In this document: positions 8,943 to 20,833 of the stretch, piece after piece
Position numbering within the stretch: the stretch's first letter is position 1
Layout of the letters: the number at the start of each line of letters is the position of its first letter
From: Ruegeria meonggei
GTDB taxonomy: Bacteria; Pseudomonadota; Alphaproteobacteria; Rhodobacterales; Rhodobacteraceae
Direction: 5' to 3'
DNA length: 64,000 nucleotides
Assembly: GCF_900172215.1 (NCBI RefSeq)
Contig: NZ_FWFP01000012.1
Span: forward strand, 62,001 to 126,000
The notes under the pieces: model-generated
What the model was told of the DNA's origin: nothing
The model's input: the letters and a program-made list of their open reading frames with translations, nothing else
Databases searched by the model: none
Position numbers and translations under genes: made by a program

Positions 8943-9659
8943 ATGCGTATACTTCTTGTCGAGGATGATCCAACCACGTCCAAAAGCATCGAGCTGATGC
9001 TGACACACGCTAATCTCAACGTTTATGCGACGGATCTTGGGGAAGAAGGCATCGACCTGGCCAAGCTGTATGATTACGATTTGATCCTGCTTGATCTGAA
9101 CCTGCCGGATATGAACGGGCATGAAGTACTGCGACAGCTGCGCATCGCGCGGGTAGAAACGCCCATCCTGATCCTGTCAGGGGCGGACGACACTGAGAGT
9201 AAAATCAAGGGCTTTGGTTTTGGCGCCGACGATTACATGACCAAGCCGTTCCATCGCGAAGAACTGGTGGCGCGGATTCACGCGATTATCCGGCGCTCCA
9301 AAGGACATTCGCAGTCGATCATCCATACCGGTCGCGTGGCAGTCAACCTGGATGCCAAAACGGTTGAGGTTGAAGGTAAGGCGGTTCATCTGACCGGCAA
9401 GGAATACCAGATGCTTGAGCTTCTGAGCCTGCGCAAAGGCACGACTCTGACCAAAGAGATGTTTTTGAACCATCTTTATGGCGGCATGGACGAACCCGAA
9501 CTGAAAATCATTGACGTATTCATCTGCAAACTGCGCAAGAAACTCAGCAACGCAACCGGTGGCGATAACTATATTGAAACCGTTTGGGGCAGGGGATACG
9601 TGCTTCGCGATCCCCAGAGCAACAGTGCTGACGAACCCCGTCTGGCTGTCGGCGCGTGA
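8943..9659 (+). CDS. ctrA: Cell-cycle response regulator CtrA
   Basis: CtrA is the OmpR-class master regulator of alphaproteobacteria; in Rhodobacterales it controls motility, gene transfer agents and related traits. The 238 residues comprise a receiver domain (1-120) with acidic pocket EDD at 7-9, phospho-acceptor Asp51 ([13 protein letters not shown]), and TKPF near residue 100, then a winged-helix DNA-binding domain (about 125-225) with the family's [19 protein letters not shown] start. The chain ends AVGA, compatible with the hydrophobic-Ala tail used for ClpXP degradation. A GGAGCAG Shine-Dalgarno lies just before ATG. ChpT, its phosphodonor, is encoded at 40999-41595. Confidence 0.97.
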   Translation: MRILLVEDDPTTSKSIELMLTHANLNVYATDLGEEGIDLAKLYDYDLILLDLNLPDMNGHEVLRQLRIARVETPILILSGADDTESKIKGFGFGADDYMTKPFHREELVARIHAIIRRSKGHSQSIIHTGRVAVNLDAKTVEVEGKAVHLTGKEYQMLELLSLRKGTTLTKEMFLNHLYGGMDEPELKIIDVFICKLRKKLSNATGGDNYIETVWGRGYVLRDPQSNSADEPRLAVGA

Positions 9660-9731
9660 CCTGATCCCAAACCGATCACCGCTGGTCCAGGGCGGTCCCC
9701 ACACTCACTGAACAGCACGTCTGGACCTGAC

Positions 9732-13996
<4,265 letters not shown>

Positions 13997-14003
13997 GAAT
14001 TAT

Positions 14004-14038
14004 GTTCCGATAAGTTCGCAAATGTTCTCAAAAAGTTC
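14004..14038 (+). promoter_or_regulatory. Probable LexA (SOS) operator: four GTTC direct repeats
   Basis: GTTC occurs at 14004, 14014, 14024 and 14035. The last two form a perfect GTTC-N7-GTTC, the LexA box established for alphaproteobacteria; the earlier pairs have N6 spacing and so keep one-helical-turn phasing without matching the consensus. A -10-like TAAAAT follows at 14052-14057, so bound LexA would cover the -35 region of the promoter for the small gene at 14109. Confidence 0.65.
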
Positions 14039-14108
14039 TTTACCGACTCGCTAAAATATGAGAACAAAAGGTCAACAAAGGCTTAAAACTCTGACCGGAG
14101 GTGAGACC

Positions 14109-14231
14109 ATGCTGACCCAGATCAAGACCGCAATTAGCCGCTCGCAATCAACGATTGTTCAGGATGCAGTGGGTGCGGTGTCTCTGGTGGTCATGCTGGT
14201 GGTTGCCCTTCACATGCCGGGAACGTTCTGA
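14109..14231 (+). CDS. Small membrane peptide, probably SOS-controlled (40 aa)
   Basis: A 40-codon frame starts with ATG 5-6 nt after an excellent Shine-Dalgarno (GGAGGTGA) and ends with TGA. The N-terminal 20 residues (MLTQIKTAISRSQSTIVQDA) are amphipathic; residues about 21-36 (VGAVSLVVMLVVALHM) form one transmembrane helix; the tail is PGTF. A GTTC-N7-GTTC operator lies about 70 nt upstream and an intrinsic terminator lies downstream, so it appears to be an independent transcription unit directly after recG. I do not recognise a named family. By size, topology and control it resembles the idea of SidA/DidA of Caulobacter (SOS-induced inner-membrane division inhibitors), but no sequence homology is claimed. 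Confidence 0.7.
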   Translation: MLTQIKTAISRSQSTIVQDAVGAVSLVVMLVVALHMPGTF

Positions 14232-14377
14232 CCCTTTCTGCCTGCGATCTCGTGCCGATCTAACCGCGCTGTCATCCCAATCTCAGTCAAGGGTGACCTG
14301 CCTGTCCCAATTCCCTTGAGGGGCCATGCCTCGGCCCCGTGCGGCTATCCGGACCCCACACGAGAAACGCATTACCT

Positions 14378-14417
14378 GCCGCCGCCCTTTCCGCCCGGAA
14401 GGAGCGGCGGCTTTTTT
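14378..14417 (+). terminator. Intrinsic terminator of the small SOS-type gene
   Basis: GCCGCCGC (14378-14385) pairs with GCGGCGGC (14404-14411), with a further inner CCTTTCCG/CGGAAGG stem, followed by six T residues (14412-14417) that run into the convergent marC stop. An earlier GGGGCC/GGCCCC hairpin lies near 14321-14340. Confidence 0.85.
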
Positions 14418-15063
14418 ATAACTGACCAGTTTTCATGATCTCAAGCATCGCAGACAGGACCGAGTTGACCGCAACCGAAGCCAGGATCATCCCCATGACG
14501 CGACTGATGATCGCCGCGCCGGAATGCCCGATAAGCCGGATAATCGGCTCGGCCATCAGCATCAGAACAAACGCAATCGCCACAACAGATAGCATCACAA
14601 GCGCGGTTACACCCTGATCCACCACACTGAACCGGTTATTGTCGGTCAGAATAACAATCGCCAGCATCGCCCCGGGGGACGCCAACGAGGGCACAGCCAG
14701 CGGAAAGATCGCCGGGTTGTGCTGATGCATTTTGTCTTCCTGATCGTCTTCGGCAGCACGCTGTTCGGCTTCTTGTTTGCTTTCGCCAAAGATCATCGTC
14801 AGTGCAAACAAGAACAAGATGATCCCGCCAGCCACCTGAAAAGAGTTGAGGCCAATATCCAGCGCTTCAATCAGCAATTGGCCGAAGATCAGGAAGAACA
14901 CCAGAATCCCTGCACTGACCAACGAGGCCATAAGCGCTAGCTTGCGCCGTGCGGCGATCTCCATACCCGCAGTCACGGCGATAAAGACCGGGATGGTGCC
15001 AATAGGATCAATGACAACCCACAGAGTTACGAAATGCTCAAGCAGACTATTCAAACCAACCAC
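14416..15063 (-). CDS. MarC-family (UPF0056) integral membrane protein
   Basis: A 215-residue protein with six predicted transmembrane helices in two inverted halves. The N-terminal WVVIDPIGTIPVFIAVT and the mid-chain FPLAVPSLASPGAMLAIVIL are the two conserved repeats of the MarC/UPF0056 family; a hydrophilic loop (ESKQEAEQRAAEDDQEDKM, about 95-115) separates the halves. The family has no proven transport substrate, and the early link to multiple antibiotic resistance in E. coli has been withdrawn, so I give only the family. Single gene, convergent with the small peptide gene; its stop shares the T-tract of that gene's terminator. Confidence 0.88.
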   Translation of the reverse strand: MVGLNSLLEHFVTLWVVIDPIGTIPVFIAVTAGMEIAARRKLALMASLVSAGILVFFLIFGQLLIEALDIGLNSFQVAGGIILFLFALTMIFGESKQEAEQRAAEDDQEDKMHQHNPAIFPLAVPSLASPGAMLAIVILTDNNRFSVVDQGVTALVMLSVVAIAFVLMLMAEPIIRLIGHSGAAIISRVMGMILASVAVNSVLSAMLEIMKTGQL

Positions 15064-15113
15064 TCCCCCGGAATTTTGCTGAGGTTAGACGGGTTTGCGC
15101 AAGAAAGCCACGC

Positions 15114-15566
15114 TCAGGCGCAATTGGCCTGTTCGGCTTGCTCCATCGCTTCGGTCAGGGCGTCCAATGCCAACAGGATCGAGGCATGGCGGTTCTTGTA
15201 GTCCCGCGCCGGGATCAAAACCTCGAGCCCGTCAAACGGCGCGTCGGGTGCGGGGCCGTCCTTCTTCAGCATAGCAGACAACTGATCCCGCGCTGTCTCG
15301 ATTTGCGCGCGGGTAGTGCCGATAATGGCGCTGCCAACCACCGAGGCAGACGCTTGCCCCAGAGCGCAGGCTTTAACGTCCTGCCCATAGTCTGAAACCT
15401 TGCCGTCCTGAACCTTTAAATCCACGGTCACCGTCGAGCCGCACAAGGGTGAGCGCTTTTTCACTGTGGCATCAGCGTTATCCAACCGCTCCAGATGCGG
15501 GATATCTGCGGCAAGCGCCAGAATGCGCCCGGAATACAGCTTGATCAGATCGTTCTCGCCCGACAT
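15114..15566 (-). CDS. IscU/NifU_N-like iron-sulfur scaffold-family protein with a missing ligand
   Basis: A 150-residue member of the IscU/NifU N-terminal family, which assembles [2Fe-2S] clusters. Two of the three usual cysteine motifs are present (SPLCGSTV near residue 41 and KACALGQAS near residue 67), but the third, RxxC in the C-terminal helix, reads NRHASILLALDAL with Ala in place of Cys. The only other Cys is the penultimate residue (ANCA), which might substitute. I chose ATG 15566 (MSGENDLIKLYS); an upstream ATG at 15620 would add 18 residues without support. It is divergent from hisI with a 65-nt gap. True scaffold activity is uncertain. Confidence 0.75.
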   Translation of the reverse strand: MSGENDLIKLYSGRILALAADIPHLERLDNADATVKKRSPLCGSTVTVDLKVQDGKVSDYGQDVKACALGQASASVVGSAIIGTTRAQIETARDQLSAMLKKDGPAPDAPFDGLEVLIPARDYKNRHASILLALDALTEAMEQAEQANCA

Positions 15567-15631
15567 GGCTTTCCCTCGTTGTCTGTTCCCCATACATAGT
15601 GAGCATCCACCGGGATGCAAAAGGTTTTCTC

Positions 15632-16003
15632 ATGTCTGCTACTGTCACGTTTGACCCATCAACTCTAAAGCTGAACGAGGCGGGCCTGATCCCGGCGATT
15701 GCACAGGATGCAAGCTCGGGCGAGGTTCTTATGATGGCCTGGATGAACGTTGAAGCCATTGAAAAAACACTGGAAACCGGGCGCGTCACTTATTGGTCTC
15801 GGTCCCGCCAGTCATTCTGGATCAAAGGCGAAAGCTCGGGCCATGTGCAGGAACTGGTGGATTTCCGCGTCGATTGTGATCGGGATTGTCTTTTGGTCGT
15901 CGTGCGCCAAACAGGACCAGCCTGCCACACCAACCGACGCAGTTGTTTCTACACGGCCGTCCGCGATGGCGATGAGGTTGAACTCATGTCACCAATGGAG
16001 TGA
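15632..16003 (+). CDS. hisI: Phosphoribosyl-AMP cyclohydrolase HisI
   Basis: HisI opens the adenine ring of phosphoribosyl-AMP, the third step of histidine synthesis. The 123-residue zinc enzyme shows EVLMMAWMN, TYWSRSRQSFWIKGE and the metal-binding cluster DCDRDC with CHTNRRSCF. ATG 15632 was chosen over 15599 as the family starts shortly before FDPSTLKLNE. It stands alone, outside a his operon, and lacks the HisE domain fused in enterobacteria. It converges with gluQ (6 nt between stops). Confidence 0.95.
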   Translation: MSATVTFDPSTLKLNEAGLIPAIAQDASSGEVLMMAWMNVEAIEKTLETGRVTYWSRSRQSFWIKGESSGHVQELVDFRVDCDRDCLLVVVRQTGPACHTNRRSCFYTAVRDGDEVELMSPME

Positions 16004-16008
16004 CCGAA

Positions 16009-16905
16009 TTACAAGCCGACCTTCGCCCGGATATCTGCCGGGCTGCAGCCTTCTATGCGATATTTTGAGATCGCTCGAGCATCGTCCCGTTTTGCGAGGC
16101 GCTTGCCTGCATCGTCACGGATCAACCGATGGTGATGGTACTGAGGCGTTGGCAGGTCCAGCAACTTTTGCAGCAGGACATGAATTCGGGTGGCCTCGAA
16201 CAGATCCTGCCCACGCACCACGTGGGTGATGCCCTGTGCGGCATCGTCCAAAACCACCGACAGGTGATAAGACGTGCCCATGTCGCGTCGGGACAGAACA
16301 ACATCACCGATCGTGTCCGTCAGTTCGGTCAGGTTAAAGTTTACCTCACCAGATTCACCACTCGGACCTGCGCCCGTTTCGACAAAAGATCCAACCTTTG
16401 CATTGCCTTGCCTGGCATCACTAATCTGCGCCGCGGCGAAGGTAATGTCCAAACGCAACGGGACATCAGTAGGTCGTTTTCCGATGCCTCGGTTAGTGTC
16501 CTGCCATTTTTTCCGGCAAGTACCCGGGTAAATGATTCCATCCGGGCCAAGCAATGGCGCACCTTCTTGCGGCGCACTGGCAGCAGCGGCGATATCCCGA
16601 CGATTACAAGTGCATGGATATAGCAGTCCGCGCGACCAAAGCGTGTCGAGCGCGCTGGTATAACTGGGCAGACGGTCCGACTGCCGAAATACCGGTTCAT
16701 GCCAATTCAGACCCAGCCACCCAAGATCATCGTAGATCTGTGCTTCCCATTGCGAACGCGACCGCGCCCGGTCGATATCTTCGATCCGCAGCAAGAACGC
16801 GCCGCCCGCAGACTTCGCCAGATCGTTGGCCAATAACGCCGAATACGCATGCCCAAGATGCAGCGGACCAGTGGGGGTTGGCGCAAAACGAGTTCTAAAT
16901 GTCAC
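16009..16905 (-). CDS. gluQ: Glutamyl-queuosine tRNA(Asp) synthetase GluQ
   Basis: GluQ (YadB) activates glutamate and attaches it to queuosine at position 34 of tRNA-Asp. The 298-residue protein is a truncated glutamyl-tRNA synthetase: the class I HIGH-like PTGPLHLGHA at about 9-18, a zinc site (CTCNRRDI with a later CRKKW), and the KMSKS-like LAKRDDARAI near the C-terminus, with no anticodon-binding domain. The normal family length is about 290-300. Its start overlaps the stop of the upstream methyltransferase by 4 nt, so they form a two-gene operon. Confidence 0.93.
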   Translation of the reverse strand: MTFRTRFAPTPTGPLHLGHAYSALLANDLAKSAGGAFLLRIEDIDRARSRSQWEAQIYDDLGWLGLNWHEPVFRQSDRLPSYTSALDTLWSRGLLYPCTCNRRDIAAAASAPQEGAPLLGPDGIIYPGTCRKKWQDTNRGIGKRPTDVPLRLDITFAAAQISDARQGNAKVGSFVETGAGPSGESGEVNFNLTELTDTIGDVVLSRRDMGTSYHLSVVLDDAAQGITHVVRGQDLFEATRIHVLLQKLLDLPTPQYHHHRLIRDDAGKRLAKRDDARAISKYRIEGCSPADIRAKVGL

Positions 16906-17516
16906 GCTTTTTCAACAATATACACGTCTGACTTAAGGTCCATTCCCGGCAGATGAGGGCCATATTCACGGAACAAAAGCCGAGCAGCCCCCATATCCAG
17001 CCAATCCGTCAAACGTGTGGTGTAGGACGGGTCCTCAAGGGTATGATCATTAAAGGAAAATGCCAGCAACCCATTCTTAGGCAGAGCGTGCATCAACAGA
17101 TCGAAGACCTCGGGCGGCGCCGCGCCGGCTCCAATGACACCGATGGCGGTGATTGCCCTATAGGCATCCTGCTCCAAGGGGCTCGGGTCGGTGATCTCAA
17201 AGGTGGACAGCGTGCGATAGACCCCTTTGGCCGCAGCGCCTTTCAGCATCTTTGGAGTAGGATCGATCCCGTCGATCACCTGAAACCCCGCAGCGTGCAA
17301 AGCCTCGCCCGACAGTCCAGTACCGCAGCCATAATCCAGAATGGGGGTTTGGGGCTCTGGCAGTTTTGACCAGAGCGCTTCAGCCACGCGCCCCGGCGTT
17401 GCGTACCCATGCGCGCCAACTTCTGCGTCATAAGAGGAGGCCCATTTCTGGTAATGCGCGCGGGTGGCTTGCGGTGTGTCCAGATTGTAGGTGTCTTTGA
17501 GGTACTTATCACTCAT
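16902..17516 (-). CDS. Class I SAM-dependent methyltransferase
   Basis: A 204-residue protein with the Rossmann-type methyltransferase fold. Motif I is ILDYGCGTGLSGEAL (about 59-73), preceded by YQKWASSYDAEV as in ubiquinone/biotin-type enzymes, and motif II-like acidic VIDGIDPTPKML follows. The substrate cannot be told from sequence. It is translationally coupled to gluQ by a 4-nt overlap, which could point to RNA or cofactor modification, but that is only inference. Confidence 0.85.
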   Translation of the reverse strand: MSDKYLKDTYNLDTPQATRAHYQKWASSYDAEVGAHGYATPGRVAEALWSKLPEPQTPILDYGCGTGLSGEALHAAGFQVIDGIDPTPKMLKGAAAKGVYRTLSTFEITDPSPLEQDAYRAITAIGVIGAGAAPPEVFDLLMHALPKNGLLAFSFNDHTLEDPSYTTRLTDWLDMGAARLLFREYGPHLPGMDLKSDVYIVEKA

Positions 17517-17553
17517 CCCACGATGTTACGCCGCGCGGGGCACAGGCGTCCAG

Positions 17554-18894
17554 TCAGCAATGCGTTAACCAGCTGTTCCATTCTTCCTTGGCCCGGTCTG
17601 TATAGGCCTTGTAGCGATCCTTGCGGCCACGTCGTCCACCTTTCAGGCCATCAACCGGACGGAACAGGCCGAAATTGACGTTCATGGGCTGAAAGGTCTT
17701 GGCCTCAGCCCCGCCGGTGATGTGATGGATCAGGGCCCCCATGGCGCTGTCCTGTGGTACTTCGGGCAGGACCTGCCCCAGAATTTCAGCAGCAGCCAGA
17801 CGGCCAGCCAGCAGCCCCATGGCCGCGCTTTCGACATAACCTTCGACCCCGGTGATCTGACCGGCAAAACGGATGTTCGGTCTGGATTTCAGGCGCATCT
17901 GAGAATCCAGCAAGGTAGGAGAGTTAATGAACGTGTTACGGTGGATACCGCCCAGACGTGCAAAGCTGGCGTTTTCCAGGCCGGGGATCATGCGGAACAC
18001 ATCGGTCTGAGCACCGTATTTCATCTTGGTTTGAAACCCAACGATGTTGAACAGCGTTCCCAGGGCATTGTCACGGCGCAATTGAACCACCGCATGGGGC
18101 TTGACGTCCGGCTGATGCGGGTTGGTCAGGCCAACGGGCTTCATAGGACCATGACGCAGGGTTTCACGCCCACGCTCTGACATCACCTCAATCGGCAGGC
18201 AGCCATCGAAATAGCCCGCGGTTTCGCCCTCGTGGAACTCGGTCTTGTCGGCGGCCAGCAGGGCGTCGATAAAGGCTTCGTACTGATCGCGGTCCATCGG
18301 GCAGTTCAGATAGGCAGTGCGTTCCTCTTCGGTTTCGCCCTTGTCATAGCGCGACTGCATCCACGCTTTGCTCATGTCGATGCTTTCAGCGTAGACAATC
18401 GGTGCAATGGCATCGAAAAACGCCAGCGACTCGGCGCCGGTCTCAGACCGGATGGCCGCTCCTAAATCGGCAGAGGTCAGCGGGCCGGTGGCAAAGATCC
18501 AATGTCCATCGTCGGGCAGGGTGGTCACCTCCTCTGAAGTAACTTCAACCCGTGGATGGACCTGCAACTTGGCAGTGACAGCTTCGGCAAATAGATCGCG
18601 GTCAACAGCCAACGCACCGCCCGCAGGCAGCTTGTATTCGTCAGCAGTTGTCATAATCAACCCGTCAGCGGCGCGCATTTCCCAATGCAGCAATCCCACG
18701 GCGTTTTGTTCATCATCGTCCGAGCGGAAGGAGTTTGAACAGACCATCTCGGCCAGGTTGCTGGTTTGATGCGCAAAGGTGCCCACATTGGGGCGCATTT
18801 CGTGGATCACCACGTCCACGCCCATTTCCGCCGCCTGCCACGCAGCCTCGGACCCGGCCATGCCGCCGCCCACGATATGCAATTTCTGTGTCAT
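17554..18894 (-). CDS. trmFO: Folate-dependent tRNA m5U54 methyltransferase TrmFO
   Basis: TrmFO uses methylenetetrahydrofolate and FADH2 to make ribothymidine at U54 in the T-loop of tRNAs. The 446-residue flavoprotein (GidA-related) opens with the FAD-binding [15 protein letters not shown], has the family's [10 protein letters not shown] and [15 protein letters not shown] segments ([19 protein letters not shown]), and the second dinucleotide motif [21 protein letters not shown] 18894 was chosen; an upstream in-frame ATG at 18933 would add 13 residues before the FAD motif. Together with mnmA and gluQ it adds to the tRNA-modification genes in this window. Confidence 0.95.
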   Translation of the reverse strand: MTQKLHIVGGGMAGSEAAWQAAEMGVDVVIHEMRPNVGTFAHQTSNLAEMVCSNSFRSDDDEQNAVGLLHWEMRAADGLIMTTADEYKLPAGGALAVDRDLFAEAVTAKLQVHPRVEVTSEEVTTLPDDGHWIFATGPLTSADLGAAIRSETGAESLAFFDAIAPIVYAESIDMSKAWMQSRYDKGETEEERTAYLNCPMDRDQYEAFIDALLAADKTEFHEGETAGYFDGCLPIEVMSERGRETLRHGPMKPVGLTNPHQPDVKPHAVVQLRRDNALGTLFNIVGFQTKMKYGAQTDVFRMIPGLENASFARLGGIHRNTFINSPTLLDSQMRLKSRPNIRFAGQITGVEGYVESAAMGLLAGRLAAAEILGQVLPEVPQDSAMGALIHHITGGAEAKTFQPMNVNFGLFRPVDGLKGGRRGRKDRYKAYTDRAKEEWNSWLTHC

Positions 18895-19158
18895 GCGCTG
18901 CCACATATGGCAGGTCACCACACAACGCAACACGAGCCATCATCGACTGTTCGAATTAACAATGCAAAGAGAGGTCTTGGGGTCGCCGTTGCGGGAATGT
19001 CTACGCCGGTGAGAGAAACCAGCTCGGAGGGACCTTCCGCCCACAGCGACCCAAAAGTGTATCCAGAGCCTTAGCCCTGACCCAGCTTTGACACAGTGTT
19101 GCCCTTTTGAAAAGTGCTAAAATGAGAACAGTAGTGAAAAATGTTGATTACAATCGCC

Positions 19159-19944
19159 TTATTGACGCCAATTTGGGGGTCTTTTCTCAATAAATGCCGA
19201 GATTCCTTCTTCGGTATCCCGATACAACATATTCTGTGCCATTACCTCGCCAGCATAGGCATAGGCCTGTTCAACGGGCAATTCCAACTGCTTGTAGAAC
19301 GCCTGCTTGCCGATTTTCACCGCAGATCCCAGCTTGGACGCCAATTGATTGGCGAAGGCGGTTGTTTCATGTTCCAACAGCATTTCCGGCACAACACGGT
19401 TGATCAGACCCAATTCTGCCGCTTTTTCGGCAGAAATGAAATCGCCAGTGGTCAGCATCTCGAACGCGCGCTTGCGTGGGATGTTGCGACTGAGCGCAAC
19501 CATCGGCGTTGAACAGAACAGTCCGATATTCACACCGTTGACGCCAAACCGCGTCCCCTCGGCTGCGACAGCCAAATCACAAGTCGCCACCAGCTGACAT
19601 CCCGCGGCGGTGGCGATTCCGTGAACCTGCGCGATGACGGGTTGGGGCAGAGACTGGATCGACAACATCATCTGGGTGCACCTGCCGAACAGGTCTTCGA
19701 AATAGGCCTTTCCGCCGTCTTCTGCCTGACGCCCAGCGGTCATCTGTTTCAGGTCATGCCCGGCGCAGAACGCCTTACCCTCACCGGACAGTACAACAGC
19801 GCGAACCGATCTATCCTCGCGCAAAGCGTCGAACTCGGCCTGAAGGGCGGCCAGCATCTCATCGCTCAGGGCGTTCAGGCGCTCTGGCGTGTTCATTTTC
19901 AATTTGGCGACCGCGCCGTTGTCGCTACGTTCCAGAATTGCCAT
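19159..19944 (-). CDS. Enoyl-CoA hydratase/isomerase family protein
   Basis: A 261-residue crotonase-fold protein. It has the oxyanion-hole segments GKAFCAGHDLKQM (about 57-69) and HGIATAAGCQLVATCDLAVA (about 109-128) and a C-terminal region typical of ECH domain-containing proteins (GISAFIEKRPPNW). The usual second catalytic Glu position (after ATRFGVNGVNIGLF, GLFCSTPMVALSR) lacks the canonical PGxGGTQRL, as in the ECHDC3-like branch, so classic hydratase activity is uncertain. It is a single minus-strand gene and is divergent from the thioesterase at 20003, 58 nt away. Confidence 0.88.
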   Translation of the reverse strand: MAILERSDNGAVAKLKMNTPERLNALSDEMLAALQAEFDALREDRSVRAVVLSGEGKAFCAGHDLKQMTAGRQAEDGGKAYFEDLFGRCTQMMLSIQSLPQPVIAQVHGIATAAGCQLVATCDLAVAAEGTRFGVNGVNIGLFCSTPMVALSRNIPRKRAFEMLTTGDFISAEKAAELGLINRVVPEMLLEHETTAFANQLASKLGSAVKIGKQAFYKQLELPVEQAYAYAGEVMAQNMLYRDTEEGISAFIEKRPPNWRQ

Positions 19945-20002
19945 CTTGCCCTCCGATGTGATGTCGGGCCAACTCTAGGCGGGCAAATCGAGGAGGGGAA
20001 GT

Positions 20003-20446
20003 ATGTCATTGGTCATGAACCAGGAACAGCTTGCGGACTATATGGAGAATATCTTTCCGCAAGTGCATAAGGATTTTGTAGTCGAGGAACTGAACGAGAC
20101 CTCAATCGTCATGCGCCTGCTGGTCAGGGATGCCCATCTACGTCCAGGCGGAACCGTATCAGGGCCGTCCATGTTTGGGCTGGCCGACGTCTGCGTCTAT
20201 GCTATCATACTGGCCCGTAAAGGCCGTCAAGCCCTTGCAGTGACAACGGGGTGCTCGATGGATTTCATGCGCAAACCGGACGGCGGCAACGATATGATAG
20301 CCCGTTGTACATTGCTGAAACTTGGGCGATCGCTCGCGGTTGGCGATGTTCTTTTGTACTCTGAAGGATCAGACAAACCAGTAGCGCGCGCAACATTGAC
20401 GTATTCTCTGCCACCCGAAGGCTCGGCCGCTGCGGAATTTGGGTAA
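20003..20446 (+). CDS. PaaI-family hotdog-fold thioesterase
   Basis: A 147-residue single hotdog domain of the PaaI/YbgC-like group: VRDAHLRPGGTVSGPSMFGLAD holds the helix-start Asp/Gly region that binds CoA thioesters, followed by the strand TGCSMDFMRKPDGG and ARCTLLKLGRSLAVGDV. These enzymes hydrolyse acyl- or aryl-CoA. The neighbour on the other strand is a crotonase-family gene, so a shared role in acyl-CoA turnover is plausible. A GGAGGGGAAG Shine-Dalgarno precedes ATG 20003; a second ATG follows 12 nt later. Confidence 0.85.
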   Translation: MSLVMNQEQLADYMENIFPQVHKDFVVEELNETSIVMRLLVRDAHLRPGGTVSGPSMFGLADVCVYAIILARKGRQALAVTTGCSMDFMRKPDGGNDMIARCTLLKLGRSLAVGDVLLYSEGSDKPVARATLTYSLPPEGSAAAEFG

Positions 20447-20472
20447 AAAAGGGCCGGGTGTAAAACCCGGCC
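20445..20472 (-). terminator. Intrinsic terminator of the DUF1127 gene
   Basis: Read on the minus strand, GGCCGGGT (20472-20465) pairs with ACCCGGCC (20459-20452) and is followed by a C and six T residues (20450-20445). It lies 35 nt past the DUF1127 stop; on the plus strand it has no T-tract. Confidence 0.75.
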
Positions 20473-20506
20473 AAGGAAGAGGTCCCGAAATGGGACTGGG
20501 GATTAA

Positions 20507-20734
20507 CTAGCCTTGCCAGAACTGGCGGCTTACCTCCTGTGAGGCCTGATACCGGGTTAACCCGACATCCTTCAAAAGCCTGTCGTCCAGTTTTGACAAG
20601 TTAATACGGCTGCGGCGTTGACGTTCCCATCTTGTGACAGTCGCCGCAAACCGCACGGCCAGCGCAGCGATCAGCGGCAGCCGGGGACTGTCGTTCAGCA
20701 GCATGAGGGCGGGGGTGTGCATTGCGCGTGTCAT
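20507..20734 (-). CDS. DUF1127 small protein
   Basis: A 75-residue protein whose C-terminal half (about 45-72) carries the arginine-rich DUF1127 domain: WERQRRSRINLSKLDDRLLKDVGLTR, here split by the conserved LSxLDDRLLxDIGL core. Members of this family in Rhodobacter (CcaF1) and Agrobacterium bind RNA and affect sRNA maturation and metabolism, so an RNA-binding role is likely. ATG 20734 was chosen because AAAGGA stands 8 nt upstream; an in-frame ATG at 20764 lies inside the promoter region. It is divergent from a MocR-type regulator and ends in its own terminator. Confidence 0.85.
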   Translation of the reverse strand: MTRAMHTPALMLLNDSPRLPLIAALAVRFAATVTRWERQRRSRINLSKLDDRLLKDVGLTRYQASQEVSRQFWQG

Positions 20735-20757
20735 CGTGGGTATCCTTTCAAATTGTA

Positions 20758-20814
20758 TTGACACAAAGGTAATATGTTCGGTACATGTACTTGATACATT
20801 CAGGATTGTGTCAA
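20758..20814. promoter_or_regulatory. Face-to-face divergent promoters with shared palindromic core (DUF1127 / MocR gene)
   Basis: TTGACACAA at 20758-20766 and its exact inverted copy TTGTGTCAA at 20806-20814 flank the palindrome GTACATGTAC (20781-20790). Each end gives a perfect TTGACA -35 pointing inward, and both promoters would use the same TACATG/TACATG core as -10 (18-19 nt spacing). Transcripts would leave in opposite directions with leaders of about 40 nt. The two polymerases could not bind together, and the palindrome may be the MocR operator. Promoter assignment is inferred from sequence. Confidence 0.55.
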
Positions 20815-20833
20815 AATCAAAGGAAGAATTGTA

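Noticed and set aside
14004..14017. GTTC pair with N6 spacing as a second LexA box
   Set aside because: The alphaproteobacterial consensus needs N7; listed only as part of the phased repeat, not as its own box.
18895..19158. 264-bp gap between trmFO and the enoyl-CoA hydratase as an RNA gene
   Set aside because: I found no strong nested inverted repeat, no tRNA fold and no convincing small frame; it is best left as plain intergenic sequence.
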